Positions 1 through 11,669 of a DNA stretch of 64,000 bases are shown here, in pieces. Numbering within the stretch: the stretch's first letter is position 1; every line of letters starts with the position of its first letter. Made by a program: the position numbers and the translations under genes. The DNA comes from Sipunculus nudus (lineage: Eukaryota; Annelida; Sipuncula; Golfingiida; Sipunculidae): positions 62,809,659 to 62,873,658 of the forward strand of contig CM049313.1 of NCBI GenBank assembly GCA_026874595.1. Direction: 5' to 3'. Under the pieces are notes generated by a model. It saw nothing but the letters and a program-made list of their open reading frames with translations. It was not told where the DNA came from and searched no databases.

Positions 1-259
1 AATAACTGTACACCTGTCACAGCAGGGGATCTCCCCCAGTGACTGTAACAAATCAGAAACCCTGGCATAGCTGACTTCCAGTGACCTGGAGTGGGACCCT
101 GCATCTGTAACCTCTAATCAAAGCAAATGACTACAATAGAGCCTCAAGAAAAAAATCAATAACTAGCTTAATTTTCAAGCTTTTATTTCCAAATTTCAGA
201 TTTAAACAAATTAAATATTTATGTTTACATGCTGTGAAAATTAAATCAATGGTACTTAC

Positions 260-870
260 AGGAAAAAAACGTGCCATGGTCAAAGTTGGGCAAAATTTAA
301 GGTACTGATTTTATTTTTATGCTAATTACTTAAAAAATTTACAAAATTCAGATCTAATTTTGGGTAAGCAATTGAATCTTAATTAAACAAAGTTATATAC
401 TTGGGAAAATAGACTCTAGTTTCAAAATTTTTCATGTTAAGTGAGTAAATATTTTTCCTGATTTTTTACAAAGTCCATTATGTTTGGGCCCATAACTTAA
501 AGAATTTATACTTAACAGACTTAATTTCTGGCATGTACATAGGAACTATATGGAAGAATATTTATGGTAAATATGAGGAAAAACAGATGAGTGGTTTTGA
601 TATTAGGCAGTCCTGAAGTGTGAAAATAGGATTTTAATAAAAAATTGAGGTTTTTCCTTAATTTCTCAAAGGAACGAAGTCACAAAGACCCAGTTTTCGG
701 CTTGGTAGGAGATCTTGGGGACATCTAACATTATGCTGAATTTTGGATTCCTAGGTCTTACGGTTTCAAAACGTGCCACATCTACGGACGGACGGACGGA
801 CAGACGGACGGACGACGGACAATGGACCACGACTATAGCTCAGATGACTTATAGTCAGCTGAGCTAAAAA
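260..870 (+). repeat. Dispersed repeat with GACG tract and terminal hairpin, copy 1 (Helitron-like end)
   Basis: About 600 bp matching the reverse complement of about 43960-44580 along its whole length, including AATCTTAATTAAA, ATTATGTTTGGGCC, GGGGACATCT and GTTTCAAAACGTGC. A GGAC/GACG microsatellite lies at 785-820. The right end forms an 11-bp stem (838-864, GCTCAG.TGACT / AGTCA.CTGAGC) followed by TAA, giving CTAA. That is compatible with the Helitron 3' CTRR rule but not proof. Confidence 0.5.
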
Positions 871-3217
871 TGATGGAACTTTTTGGCAGCAAATAAAAAT
901 AATTGACAAAGTTTGAGTTTGTCCAACTGTGTTTTATGAAGAGGAGACATTTGTTCAAGGTTAAATAGGAATTTCAGTGGTTTTAAAAGTCAAACAAATG
1001 TCACTGGTCCACTATGAATAACATTTTACCTCAGGGTCAAGTCTGAGGACCAAAAGTGTGTGTCATAGATATCTTAAGAGGATAATCTGTCCTAAATTTT
1101 AATGTGAAAAGATATGGCATTAATGCTCGCAGTTCAGTTACATCTTTGTACAAAATACCAGCTACCCTGTGTATTACTAGCTTGTGTGTATTTGATCATC
1201 TCCAGTTGGATATAGAGATGTGCTCAGATATGGAATGTTGCACTGCAGTTTAATATGTATAGGCATAATGTCATCAGTTAAATGCTATAATGCTGAAGAT
1301 TTATTAGCATGTGCTTGATAAACCTGCATTCACTGTTACAGCATTTCAATTTATTATTTTTGGTCAGATGTGTTTCTTGGTGGAAAATGCAATATATTAG
1401 CTATGTTTATGAAATATGTTCAGTATTAAAGATCAGTTGAGGTTCCTAGTGTCCATTTGTCCACATGCTCTCTCTCACACATGACTATCAGAATATATAA
1501 GGGTTGCAGGTAACAATGCATCAAATAATTCACTGAATCAAAGCCAGTCAACCAGCATTAAAAGGCTCACTTAATTTAATTTATTGCATTTACAGAAATA
1601 TCCATGTCCTTTTGATAATTTTTGATCTCTAGGTGATACTTAAGGACGTAAAATATACATATACATGGTGTAGTGGGGATTGTTGTTTGAAAAGGAAAGT
1701 CACCTGACACTCCATATTTTATATGTGGGTAATAAGCAGTAGTATATTCAGAGTTGCAATTTGACCAAGGCAAACCTATTTTACCCAATCCAGTGGGTAA
1801 AACCTGGGTTAAAAGTATTTTAACGAGGATTGACCCATTATATACTCCAGATTTTTTGCCCAGCATATTAGAATATTTTTTTAAAGATTAGCTTCTTTTG
1901 AATTGGTCAAAAGAACTTAAGCACACATTTTGTGAACATAGATAGGTGAGCCAAGTGGCTCTGACCACATCATCACTGTCTAAAAGAAGCTATTTACACC
2001 CATTTGCCACTTGTTGGGTTGCATGTACAAAGCACGTCATTCTGAATAATAGAAATTAGTGGTAAAACCAATTCTGAGGAATAACTTGGTAAAACCCATT
2101 CAACCCAAACTGGGTTTTTTTTGCAACTGACATGCTCCCATATGCAGCTGGGTACATCTCAACAGCTTATCACTATATTATGTTCAGCTGTAAATAAAAA
2201 ACATGCTGTTGTACTACTATTAATTTCAGACTGGTGCAGTTCTAAAATTTAAAGTTTTAGTTCCAGTAAGATACTGAAGAAGCACCCTGATCTCCATGAC
2301 AAAATAAAGCCCACTGTCTCTGTAGGGATGTATGCTTAGGGGAAGATTGGATGTCCTACACTCCCTCCCTGGGTAATGAAAAAAAGGTGAATACATGCTC
2401 CATGTTAGTCTATGTGATTCATATATTAAGGTATAGGTCTGCTACATTAATAAATTACTTTCATTTTTTTAGGTGAAAGTTAAAGCAGAAACCTATAAAC
2501 CTTGATTTGCACACTAATAAATTTTCAATGGGGATTTCATGGGAAAAAAAATCAAATTCCTACTTAACCCACAATATGTGGAAATAAAAAGTCCTGTAAT
2601 ATTGCAGGAAAAAAGCAATTAAGATCACTTTACATGAAGGAGAAAATTGTTTAAGGACAGCATTTACATGGTGCCAATTACATGTATAGAACTGCAGATT
2701 TGAACGAGACCATGGTCAAATACTATGCATGCAGACACATAGACTTCTGATCATTCTATTCATGTCATGTGAATAACTACATTGTATTTAGATATCTATA
2801 TAATGTTAATACATATAAAAATTCCTTAGTAAAACATAGATACAAGCACAGATCTTTTTCTATGGTAAAATATATCCTAATGGAAGTCCACAAGGTCCAA
2901 CAAAAATACTTATTTAAATATAGGAAATCAAAGTAAAGGAGATACATGTACCAATGATAAAGACCAGACTTGCTTAAAACAAAGAGTCCATACCAGGTCT
3001 ATGTAACTTTATATTTCACTCAAGTTTGTGCTTTAACCATGAGAACATAATTTTTGTTTCAAATCAAGCACCTGATATAAAGTAATAAGTAGAGAAGCTG
3101 ACACATGCCAGACTGTTGCTTTTGATCTGCTTCAGTCTAGTGTATTTCTGTATTCTTTTGATATATACTGAAAAGTTCATCTTTAAGGGAAGATGATTTG
3201 CATTTCCTACCACTTTG
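871..3217. other. Non-genic stretch
   Basis: A+T-rich, with no exon recognised. A weak GGGTAAAACCTGGG / AAACCCA pair at about 1785-2115 recalls the hAT-like element at 18734, but no termini or target duplication are visible. Confidence 0.5.
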
Positions 3218-3927
3218 CAGTGATGTAGTTTAGTCCACCCCATTCAAGTCCAAGTGCAAGTCAGAGTCCAGGTCACTCAAGTCCAATTCTAAATATGAAT
3301 CCTTAAGGTTTAAGTCCAAGTCCAACTTCTTCAAGTCCAAGTCATTTGGAACATGAGTCCAAGTCCACCATCATTGAGTCCAAGTCATTTGGAACACTAG
3401 TCCAAGTTTGACACAAGTTTTCTTATTAAAAGAACTTGGAAACGGATATTTGGGATAATCATGCAAATTTATTAATTTTTAAGTGCGCTTTATTTGAATG
3501 TTTAATTACATTTAACTCCTGATACAGAGCTTAACCTTGGTATGTTTTGTCTTATTTTTTTTATAATATTCAATAAGTAATTAACCCATGTGCACAATCT
3601 TAACATAATATGTGAGTTTTCTTTTTTATTGGACTCAACAGTCAAAATAAGGTCCCAAGGCCTGGTAAAAGGGGGATCCAGGCCACAAAATGTTGCCAGA
3701 AACCCTCGAAAAGGTTGCGGCGTATGAAAAAAAGGGGGTCCTGACCTCTGGACCCCCCTCAATCCGCTTCTGCTTGAGATAGACTCTGGGTGATTTCTTG
3801 AGTCCTTATACCTGCGAGTCTAAGTAGAAGTCCAAGTTCAGGACCCTCGCGTCCAAGTCGGAGTCCTTAAAAAGTGAACTCAAGTCTGAACTAGAGTACA
3901 AGTGTAGACTGGAATTCTACAACACTA
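3218..3927. mobile_element. AAGTCC-rich inverted-repeat element, copy 1
   Basis: Begins CAGTGATGTAG and ends CTACAACACTA (imperfect inverted repeat). Both ends consist of irregular arrays of AAGTCCAAGTCC-like words. The middle is A+T-rich and matches the copy at 14.4-14.8 kb (TATTAAAAGAA, ACATTTAACTCC, ATTGGACTC). Carries a nested G/C MITE at 3646-3772. Confidence 0.5.
3646..3772. mobile_element. G/C-homopolymer MITE, partial copy
   Basis: Right terminus AATCCGCTTCTG and the internal AAAGGGGGATCCAGGCC-type region match the family; the left terminus is not recognisable. It sits inside the AAGTCC-rich element at 3218-3927. Confidence 0.5.
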
Positions 3928-5626
3928 CCATGTTCTGCCAGCAGATTTATTAAAACTCATTCAGAGTTTGACCTTTCATTTTGTAAGAGATGATATTTTA
4001 AAGTTCATGTGCATTACAGAAAATGAATACGATATGGTTATATTGTATGATTATCATGACTTGTTAAAAATAGGGATATCAACAGAATGTAATCATGAAA
4101 TGCTTGTAATGATAAAACAATGAAATAAAAAAATCTGGGAAAGCTTATTTATGAACTCAACATGACTATATCATGACAGGGTTTTCTCTGATTGAATGTT
4201 TTTTTTAAATAAATACATGATATTTGTTTAACACAATGCTTATATTTTGGGTCGTACTGATTGTTGTTGATTGCATGTATCTTTATATCAAAAGGTGGAA
4301 AAGCATATATACTACCTATGATTGAACTGCATTACTTTTTTTATATTTCCAGTTAATGTGTTGTTTTAATGAATTGATCTTTAAACATTTAAGGTAATCA
4401 GGAAGTTACACATTTCATATTTAGCGGTAAAGGAAACACATTTGAATAATAATTTGTTGTAAAAATACATAAAAATATAATCCAGTACAAAAATTAATAA
4501 AACAAACCAAAATGAAATCATACATTAACATTTTGTTGTATCTAAATATCACATAATAATATATGTTGATTTGGCTCAAAACTTTGGCATTTTCTCACGG
4601 TCTACATTTGTGTAAAAACATTGCCCCCCCCCCCCCCCCCCCCATCCCACACACACACATCAACCAAAGAAAAGGGGGCGTGGCACTAAGAACATTTTCT
4701 TGGAAGTAAAACTTTGGCAGTACAGGTTTAATACTGGCCCTCCTGATTATATGGTACTTTTTAAAAAGTTTAATTTTTAAAAAGCAAAACATGGTCGTAC
4801 TTTTTTTTTTTATTTTATTTATTAATTGATAACAGTCAGGCACACGAAGCATGCAGGCAAAACGTACACACATGGACTTGAGCGATATCAGAAAGTGCAA
4901 CGTTTAATACAGTATATCATTATGAATGTACATGCAGTAACCGTATGAGTGACACTTAGAAGCTGCAATAACCTGAGTATATCCCGTTCGTCAATGACAC
5001 AGCGTCAGTTATCCTAATTTGAGTGACCTTTGACAGAGAAAATGTGTTTCATGCCCGTGACTCGCTTGCAGCTGTACCTGAACAGAATCGCGTAGCACGC
5101 ATGCGCAGCTTGAACTTATCTGAATAGATTCGGGCGGAATCCCAGGCCCAAAATGGTCTCCGTTTACAGACCCACTGGGGGGTTGCGGAGCGCCACCGTG
5201 TGTCTGTGTAAGAGACTAAAAGCGCCATCGGCCAGTCGGAGACGAAGCAATATCTGACTTCATCCAGAGTAAGTGCCCATACTTTATTAATGCTGATCAT
5301 CCAGCAAAAGTTTTGGTCCCAACCGAGTCTAAGCATCTGTAACAATTATAATATGTGGGGTTTGTTTGGTGTCCTCACGCTTCACAAGGCATATACATGT
5401 CTGAGGGTCTGTACGGATCCGTACAAACTTAGATAGTATAGACTCCCCGCCAGAGGCTGCAGCGCTTGTATTGTTTACTATATATGTCAGCGCTGCAAGA
5501 CTGCAGCAATCATATATTCGGTCATTTGGAAATGCAGGGCTGTAAACTTATCAACTGTACCATGATACACCACACTTTCGACAAGTGTCTCTCTCTCTCT
5601 CTCACACTCTCTCCCAGAAAAAATCG

Positions 5627-5628
<2 letters not shown>
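3928..5628. other. Non-genic stretch with a possible promoter-type segment
   Basis: Mostly A+T-rich. Around 5080-5270 it becomes G+C-richer with an NRF1-like GCATGCGC (5099-5106) and a strong plus-strand donor (CAGA|GTAAGT, exon edge 5268). The only ATG frame there (about 5152 onward) stops before the donor. It could be a 5' untranslated exon of an unseen gene or nothing. Confidence 0.5.
4624..4643. repeat. C20 homopolymer followed by (CA)n
   Basis: Twenty consecutive C residues then ATCCCACACACACACA; no inverted termini of the G/C MITE family were found around it. Confidence 0.5.

Positions 5629-5703
<75 letters not shown>
5629..5703. repeat. (TA)n microsatellite, about 75 bp
   Basis: Uninterrupted TA dinucleotides, preceded by a TC tract (about 5587-5615). 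Hosts the 321-bp solo LTR at its right edge. Tyr-Ile repeats in open frames here are artefacts. Confidence 0.5.
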
Positions 5704-5706
<3 letters not shown>

Positions 5707-6024
5707 AATGATTTGTGGCGACATCTAGTGACTCTAGTAGTATTAACATGTAAACCAGTAAATTATTTCGTGTTGTGCTGATGGCGACATCTACCGGCAG
5801 GGTAGTGGTAGGACTGTAACAATCGAAACTGGTCGAGCAGGGTTAACAGCGGCTTAAATGTTACATGTTCTTTTGTTTATTGTTATAGCTAGTGCGCATG
5901 CGCGTAGTTAATGTCCCAAGTTTTCGTGGACATGTTAGTCAGTTGGTACTCGAGCCGGGGCGAATAAAACATCTCTTAACCGATGCTGGAGTTCATTATC
6001 TGTTGGAACAAGAACACCATTACA
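5704..6024 (+). mobile_element. Solo LTR (321 bp) inside a TA microsatellite
   Basis: Starts TGTAATGATTTGTGG and ends ACACCATTACA, giving inverted TGTAATG/CATTACA termini. AATAAA is at about 5965 and TA-repeat flanks lie on both sides (ATAT / ATAT). The size, TG...CA ends and poly(A) signal fit an LTR of a different family from the 805-bp one. No second copy in the window confirms it. Confidence 0.5.
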
Positions 6025-6476
6025 ATATATATATATATACACCCACATTATTACCGGGGACTTAGTTGGTGCTCATTCACTATAAGCAAATACTTAAAAT
6101 AGGAGTGGTCATCATTCCACAGAATACTTTTGGTGTTGTCACACTGCGGGGTTATCAGCACGGTCTTCGTCATATGATGGCATAAATCACGGTAGGTCTA
6201 CATGATGTGTGTCATGCCAAGGCACTAGCTGTGATCGACAGACCTACTTGAAGCAAGCAAACAATAAATAGGCCTAAGTAATAAATACATGGTATTTTCC
6301 AGGCAGCTTTATTTGGCTATATATATAGACCTGCTAGGGCGACGATATCCTAAATTTATATTGCCTTCGACTTAAATTACCGTGCGACACGACAGATTAA
6401 GATATATAAGCATATACTGGTCTTGTCCATAGCTTTCGTGCTCCCTCCTTACGCTTCGTTTGCCTCAGGCTCCGTG

Positions 6477-6478
<2 letters not shown>

Positions 6479-6532
<54 letters not shown>
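6479..6532. repeat. (AT)n microsatellite
   Basis: About 54 bp of pure AT dinucleotides. Confidence 0.5.
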
Positions 6533-6534
<2 letters not shown>

Positions 6535-9099
6535 GCCGTATTATAACATGCAGTTACCCTGGGTCCAATGTAATAATTAAAAGCGTAGACAAAAAGGAAC
6601 ATATTGAAATGTTTTTCATTCACCTTATGAAAATCAGAGATTTAGATTATACCATCGTGCATCTAGAAAACAGTTCTCTGTCTTACCTTTTTCACCCTTT
6701 TAGCCGATATTTTGCCTTTTCCGAGAACCAAAGTGGTCTTAAAACTGCAATGCAGGAAAATGACGCCCGCGCATGGTAGTTAGCGTAGTGACGTCTTTTA
6801 TGCAAATGGCTTATAACTTGTGCAAGGTAACCGTGACGGAAAAAAATCGCTCACACACCGATTCGAAAATAGCCGAATAGTGGTACCACTTTGTCGTTGC
6901 TTAGCCGTGCGCATGTGTACACTTCAAAGAAATTTCAGACAAAGCCACATAACAATTGCTATGGGTCTCGATAGGGTCAAAAGTAAGAGTTGTTTGTCAA
7001 AATGAAATTTAAGGAGGCCTTTGAAAAAAAAATCACATGATTTGGATCAAGATTATTTCCAATTAATAGACTGCTCTTAGGAAGTTATGATTTCCATAAT
7101 AAATCAACAAAATCTGTTCAGAACATTTTTCGTAAATTTGCTGAGAGATAAATAAAATAACCAAGAGTAAAAATGATACTTCTCCCACCGGCGGAGGCGT
7201 AATTAAAAGTAATTCCATGCCTCTTGGGGCGTAACAGAGTCCCGGAACTTTGGTGCAGTTGTACGATTTCTCCAACGAATCTCAAACAACAACACAGCAA
7301 TTTGCGTTTTAAATCACCAATTGGAATGGCCAAAAAGTCTGTCCGAAAGTAATCATCTATATGCCAAAACATAACACTGCCAGTCAATGGAGTATGCGCT
7401 AAACTAAAGATATGGAGGGTTGCGGGCTGCTCAACTTCGCCGGTGCTTAACATCCTCAATATCTTTATACGCGGAGACCCTATAGCTACAAAGTGACTTG
7501 TCTTCACCCTCTAGCCGCTACCTAGATAAGAAATTCCATGCTCTCCCTGATCCATTGGGCGGCCTTGTTTGTAATAAGGGCATGAACGGATAGGTCCCAA
7601 GTATACTGTAGGAGGGGTGTATCTATGTAAGGGTACATGGAATATCCTACACTGTGTCCGACACTATAAGTCAAAGCCAGCAAAAGAACAAGTTATATAA
7701 TTTGCTATCAGATGCTAATAATTGTCAAAGGTTTCGCTACCATAAAAAGCATGAGAGTTCCATAAGCCACAGGGTACAGGACATAACTCATACGATTTAC
7801 AGGTTTAATTAAATGCATAAGTTTATAGACTGTTACAAACTGATGATGCTACTGCCCTTTTCAAAGCCTCGACAAATGTCAAGGGCCCAACCTAAGCCTC
7901 TTATATTGGCGATGAAATATGTTGATCAAATATGTATTTATGAGCATATTTATAGTATTATCTAATTAAAAATTAAAATGTTCATTTCTCAGACAATTAT
8001 TAAACTACTAGGATTTTGTTATCCCGACGCAAATATGTGATATTGACAACTTAGTTCATAATTAAGAAAAAGTATCATTTTAACTTACCTGTCAGAACAT
8101 GGAGTGTAAACGAATTCACATGTATAGCCAGAGAGAACCAACGCATTTTTCAGTCGCTAATTTGCTGGTAAATGGAGTAAAGACAGAACTGACATCTCGC
8201 ATTGGGACTTGCGGTGGCAGTCTTTTGAACTTGAACACTGCTGATGCCATGTTATATTGACACACTTTGGTACAAGGGTAGCTCCGTGAACGAAAGCTTG
8301 GCCTTCTTCTGAGTTTGACACTTACATTAACATCGACACAACATTAACATTTGGTATTTTATAACTTAGTAACACAAAATAGTTCTTCAAGGATAATTGA
8401 AGAGGGAGGGAACAAAATCAGATCAAAATATTGATTCATGTTATACAACTTATTTATAATTTTTCGTACAAACGTTAGAAAACATGTTATCTATTTTACA
8501 AATCAGTTACAGGGCATTTTAAACAAAGGGTCATTAATTAATTTGTCAAAAATGTTAAATTTTAAATTTGGGTGGAAAGAAAGACGATAAATATACTTAC
8601 AAAAGATCCTGGATTTATTTTTGTTATTTTAAGCAGATGTTTTTGTTAAATGCATACGTACTGCCGAAAGGGAGATATTTTACTCTTTGTCGTAAAAATT
8701 ATTAAAATTAGCTTTAAATTCTAATTTTTTTTTACCAATATGAAAATTTTATTTCTATATAGCACATCTGATAGACGATATTCTGAGGATTCAAAACATG
8801 TATACATATATAAACTAAATGTTATTGATATATATAGATATATTTATATATTCAACATTAATACCGGCGCTCATGCACAGAAAAGAGTGGAAATATGAGA
8901 TATATTTTAATATTTGTATAGGTTTACAAAAAAGTTTCTCCCACCAACCCCTCTGAGTCATTCCCCCTTGAAGATAAATTGGCGCCATTATAACTGATGC
9001 GTTAAGCAATTTGTATGTCTAGAAATATGTTAAGTGTACTTATCAACAGTATCATGTGTACAGGCTGAAGTGACACGTGCAACTGTGAATGATCACAGG

Positions 9100-9430
9100 G
9101 TTGTTCAGTACTCGTGGTACTTAGGCGGAATTTATTTATTATCATGGGGGCATGGCGTTGAATTACATATATACCTGAAGTATACCTTAGTACTTAAGGC
9201 TCAGCAAAAACCAGATAAATCACATGTTCGGTGGCATGTGTTATTTACAAACGACGTTAATATTAGGATTTCTTATACCAGGAGATTAAAGGTCGTGACC
9301 AAAGGGCAAAGTGATGGAAGATAAACTTCTGAGAATATCACAATTTTACTGTGAACACTAATACCCTTATTTATGATGACGTCTTTGACATAAACAAGCG
9401 ACGTGATAAGTTATCAGATGAACTTCTTAC
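9100..9430 (+). repeat. Local direct duplication, left copy
   Basis: Diverged match to about 10530-10810. Shared words in order are CCTGAAGTAT, ACC.AGG..A.AGG.CGTGACCA, GGTCAAA/GGGCAAAGTGAT, CTTCT.AGAATATCACA, TTTACTG and TATCAGATGAA.TTC. No conserved reading frame was found. Confidence 0.5.
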
Positions 9431-10529
9431 TGCAAGAAGATACCTCGTAATAGGTCTTCAGTATAAGTCAATTAAGGCAATACCTCTTTTCCTTCTCAAC
9501 TTCTGTAGATTTAGTAAAACACATGACGTGTGGGTAAAACATTCACACGTGATAATTCCTATTTATATTCTCGTATACGGTATATTTTAAACGTGAATAT
9601 GAGCGTTTTCACAGCACGGAGCTTAAATATGATTCAAGCAAACGGTTCATCAAGTGTGAGATGTGAGATATTTAAAACCTCAAATTATTTCAGAGTTTGA
9701 ATATTGGAAGGCTCAAGAAGAAAAAAGGTATAATTACTGTTAATAACAATGATTGTATTCCAAGCTACCATAGTGTCCATTAAACCCTCTCAAGCTCTTG
9801 CTTACAGCCTGTTGTGTAATACTGTAACTTATCCCGAATTAAGATGCCTTAGCACAAAATGGTTTCAAGTATTGTCAAAAACAGATAAGCAGTGATTAAA
9901 TTTGGGTTCTATATATAGCCGGCTATTTAGTTATTATATTTGCCACAAAACTAGGTGAAACAATAAAGTTGTCAAAGCCCACAACCTCCACCAGGATCTT
10001 AATTCAATAACACAATGACCTTCGAAATGTTGGTCAAGATGTAACAGCTCCATTCACCGGTTAAAGGTACACATTCACCTACCTTTGGAAAAAAAATTTT
10101 GATTTCTGGCTTACTCTGTGTATATATAATTGATATATAGTAAGGGTAATTCTGGTTATGAAATTTTCTTATAACGCCTACGTAAAGAATGTATGACAGC
10201 AGTAACACAGCAATGTTGACAAACGGGAAAACCTTTATACCTAAGGTGATAGGTTGCAGCCCCACCCCACCCCCACATATAATAAACATGTTGATATAAA
10301 CAAGCTCAACATGTTTTCATAAAAGCTCCAAGGGATTACCTTTAGTTTATAAATGTCGGATAGGTGATTAGGACCATTTAACTAATATATAAATATTGGC
10401 GTTGGGCCTCCACTGGGACAAAGGAATTAGCTGTATCTACGTCATAATGGAAAGAATTGGCTGAAAGAAAGCAGAGTTCCGCTTGTATATACAGATTAAA
10501 ATAACACGTTAGGGCTGTGACAGATCACT

Positions 10530-10810
10530 GGGATTCATTGGGACCCTGACATTTAATTATGTTCCTGAAGTATGCTTTAGTGCTTCAGTCTCGATCGATC
10601 ATGTTCCGTAGGCGTTTCAAGTCAACAATGATGCTTAATCCTTTAACTTCTGATACCAAGGTCACAGGCCGTGACCACGGGTCAAACTGATAAAATATAA
10701 GCTTCTAAGAATATCACAGATTTACTGAGAAAATATTTTTATTTCATTATAAAGATCAAGACCTCATTTCGCATCTTTTTCTTCTTTAAATATCAGATGA
10801 AGTTCCTCAA
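10530..10810 (+). repeat. Local direct duplication, right copy
   Basis: Right-hand partner of 9100-9430, same orientation, about 1.4 kb apart, with small insertions and deletions. Confidence 0.5.
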
Positions 10811-11663
10811 TTGTCCTCCAATTAGTCACGCCATTATAACCTAAAAAAATCTTACAGACCATCTGTTTTACATTCTAACTTACTCCGACATCGATATGCA
10901 TTTCTAGATAGTATTCCTAAAATTTATATAGTCGTTGCACGATGAAATACATTATCAGTATTATGTAAAATATTATATCCTCTATCATATTATATATTCT
11001 ATATATGAAGAGTATAAATATTGATTTTATACGGAAGATTCCGTCTGATTTAATTTTAGTTCCGATTGATCTGACATTACGTGGGCGTCCAGACTACAAG
11101 GATAAAATGCGCTTAAAGTTGAAAGCTTAAATATTATACTTCGGATCCGATAATCTTGATTCATTTAACGGGAACACAAGCCTTCCTGAGATTTCCCTGA
11201 AATGTTCAAAATTCCAGTATTAGATTTCAACATTTTCCAATATAACGATTTTTTAAATATCGCTGCAGGAGGAATATTTACAGTGAAAATAGTGATAATC
11301 AGACAATACCATTAACTTCGTATAATGAAGTCAAAGATAGAGGGTGAAATTTTCACACATAAAGCCAATTAAATATAGATACGCTCTCTGGACACGAGAG
11401 ATAGAGTAACTACTAGTCCTCTTTCGGCCAATAACATTTGCAGATTTTCCATTGATTTGAAGCATCTTTCTCGAATTCTCGTGTTTCTTTCCATGTTTTT
11501 GGCGATTTCTAGAATGACTGGGGGCCCGGTTAATTTCAAATCCTAAACCCTTACAGAAATACATGAAGCCTGTACAGAAAAAAATAGTATTAAAAACATT
11601 CCTATAACTAAATTGCCACTTCATTAATTCCATGTTTCGCAGTACAGAGTGCATGTATATACG

Positions 11664-11669
11664 TTTATT
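11664..11669 (-). terminator. AATAAA overlapping the TRIM stop codon
   Basis: The final lysine and stop codons (AAA TAA) plus the next A form a canonical AATAAA. If used, it would leave a 3' UTR of only about 20-30 nt; a more distal signal may be used instead. Confidence 0.5.

Larger units (their letters stand above)
6025..11664. other. Non-genic stretch downstream of the TRIM gene
   Basis: Contains an AT microsatellite and the 9.1/10.5-kb duplication. A minus-strand donor CAG|GTAAGT near 8094 follows a short ATG frame (start near 8254) that stops before the donor. No protein family recognised. Confidence 0.5.

Noticed and set aside
1780-2120. Possible second copy of the CAGGGTTGGGC hAT-like element
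   Set aside because: Only scattered AAACCTGGGTT-like words; no termini and no target duplication.
5466-5749. Open frames with long Tyr-Ile repeats (also near 6423, 49294 and 52294)
   Set aside because: Translations of TA microsatellites; no other protein features.
7118-7507. 129-codon minus-strand frame
   Set aside because: No recognisable domain, biased composition, and an overlapping frame of similar length; likely chance.
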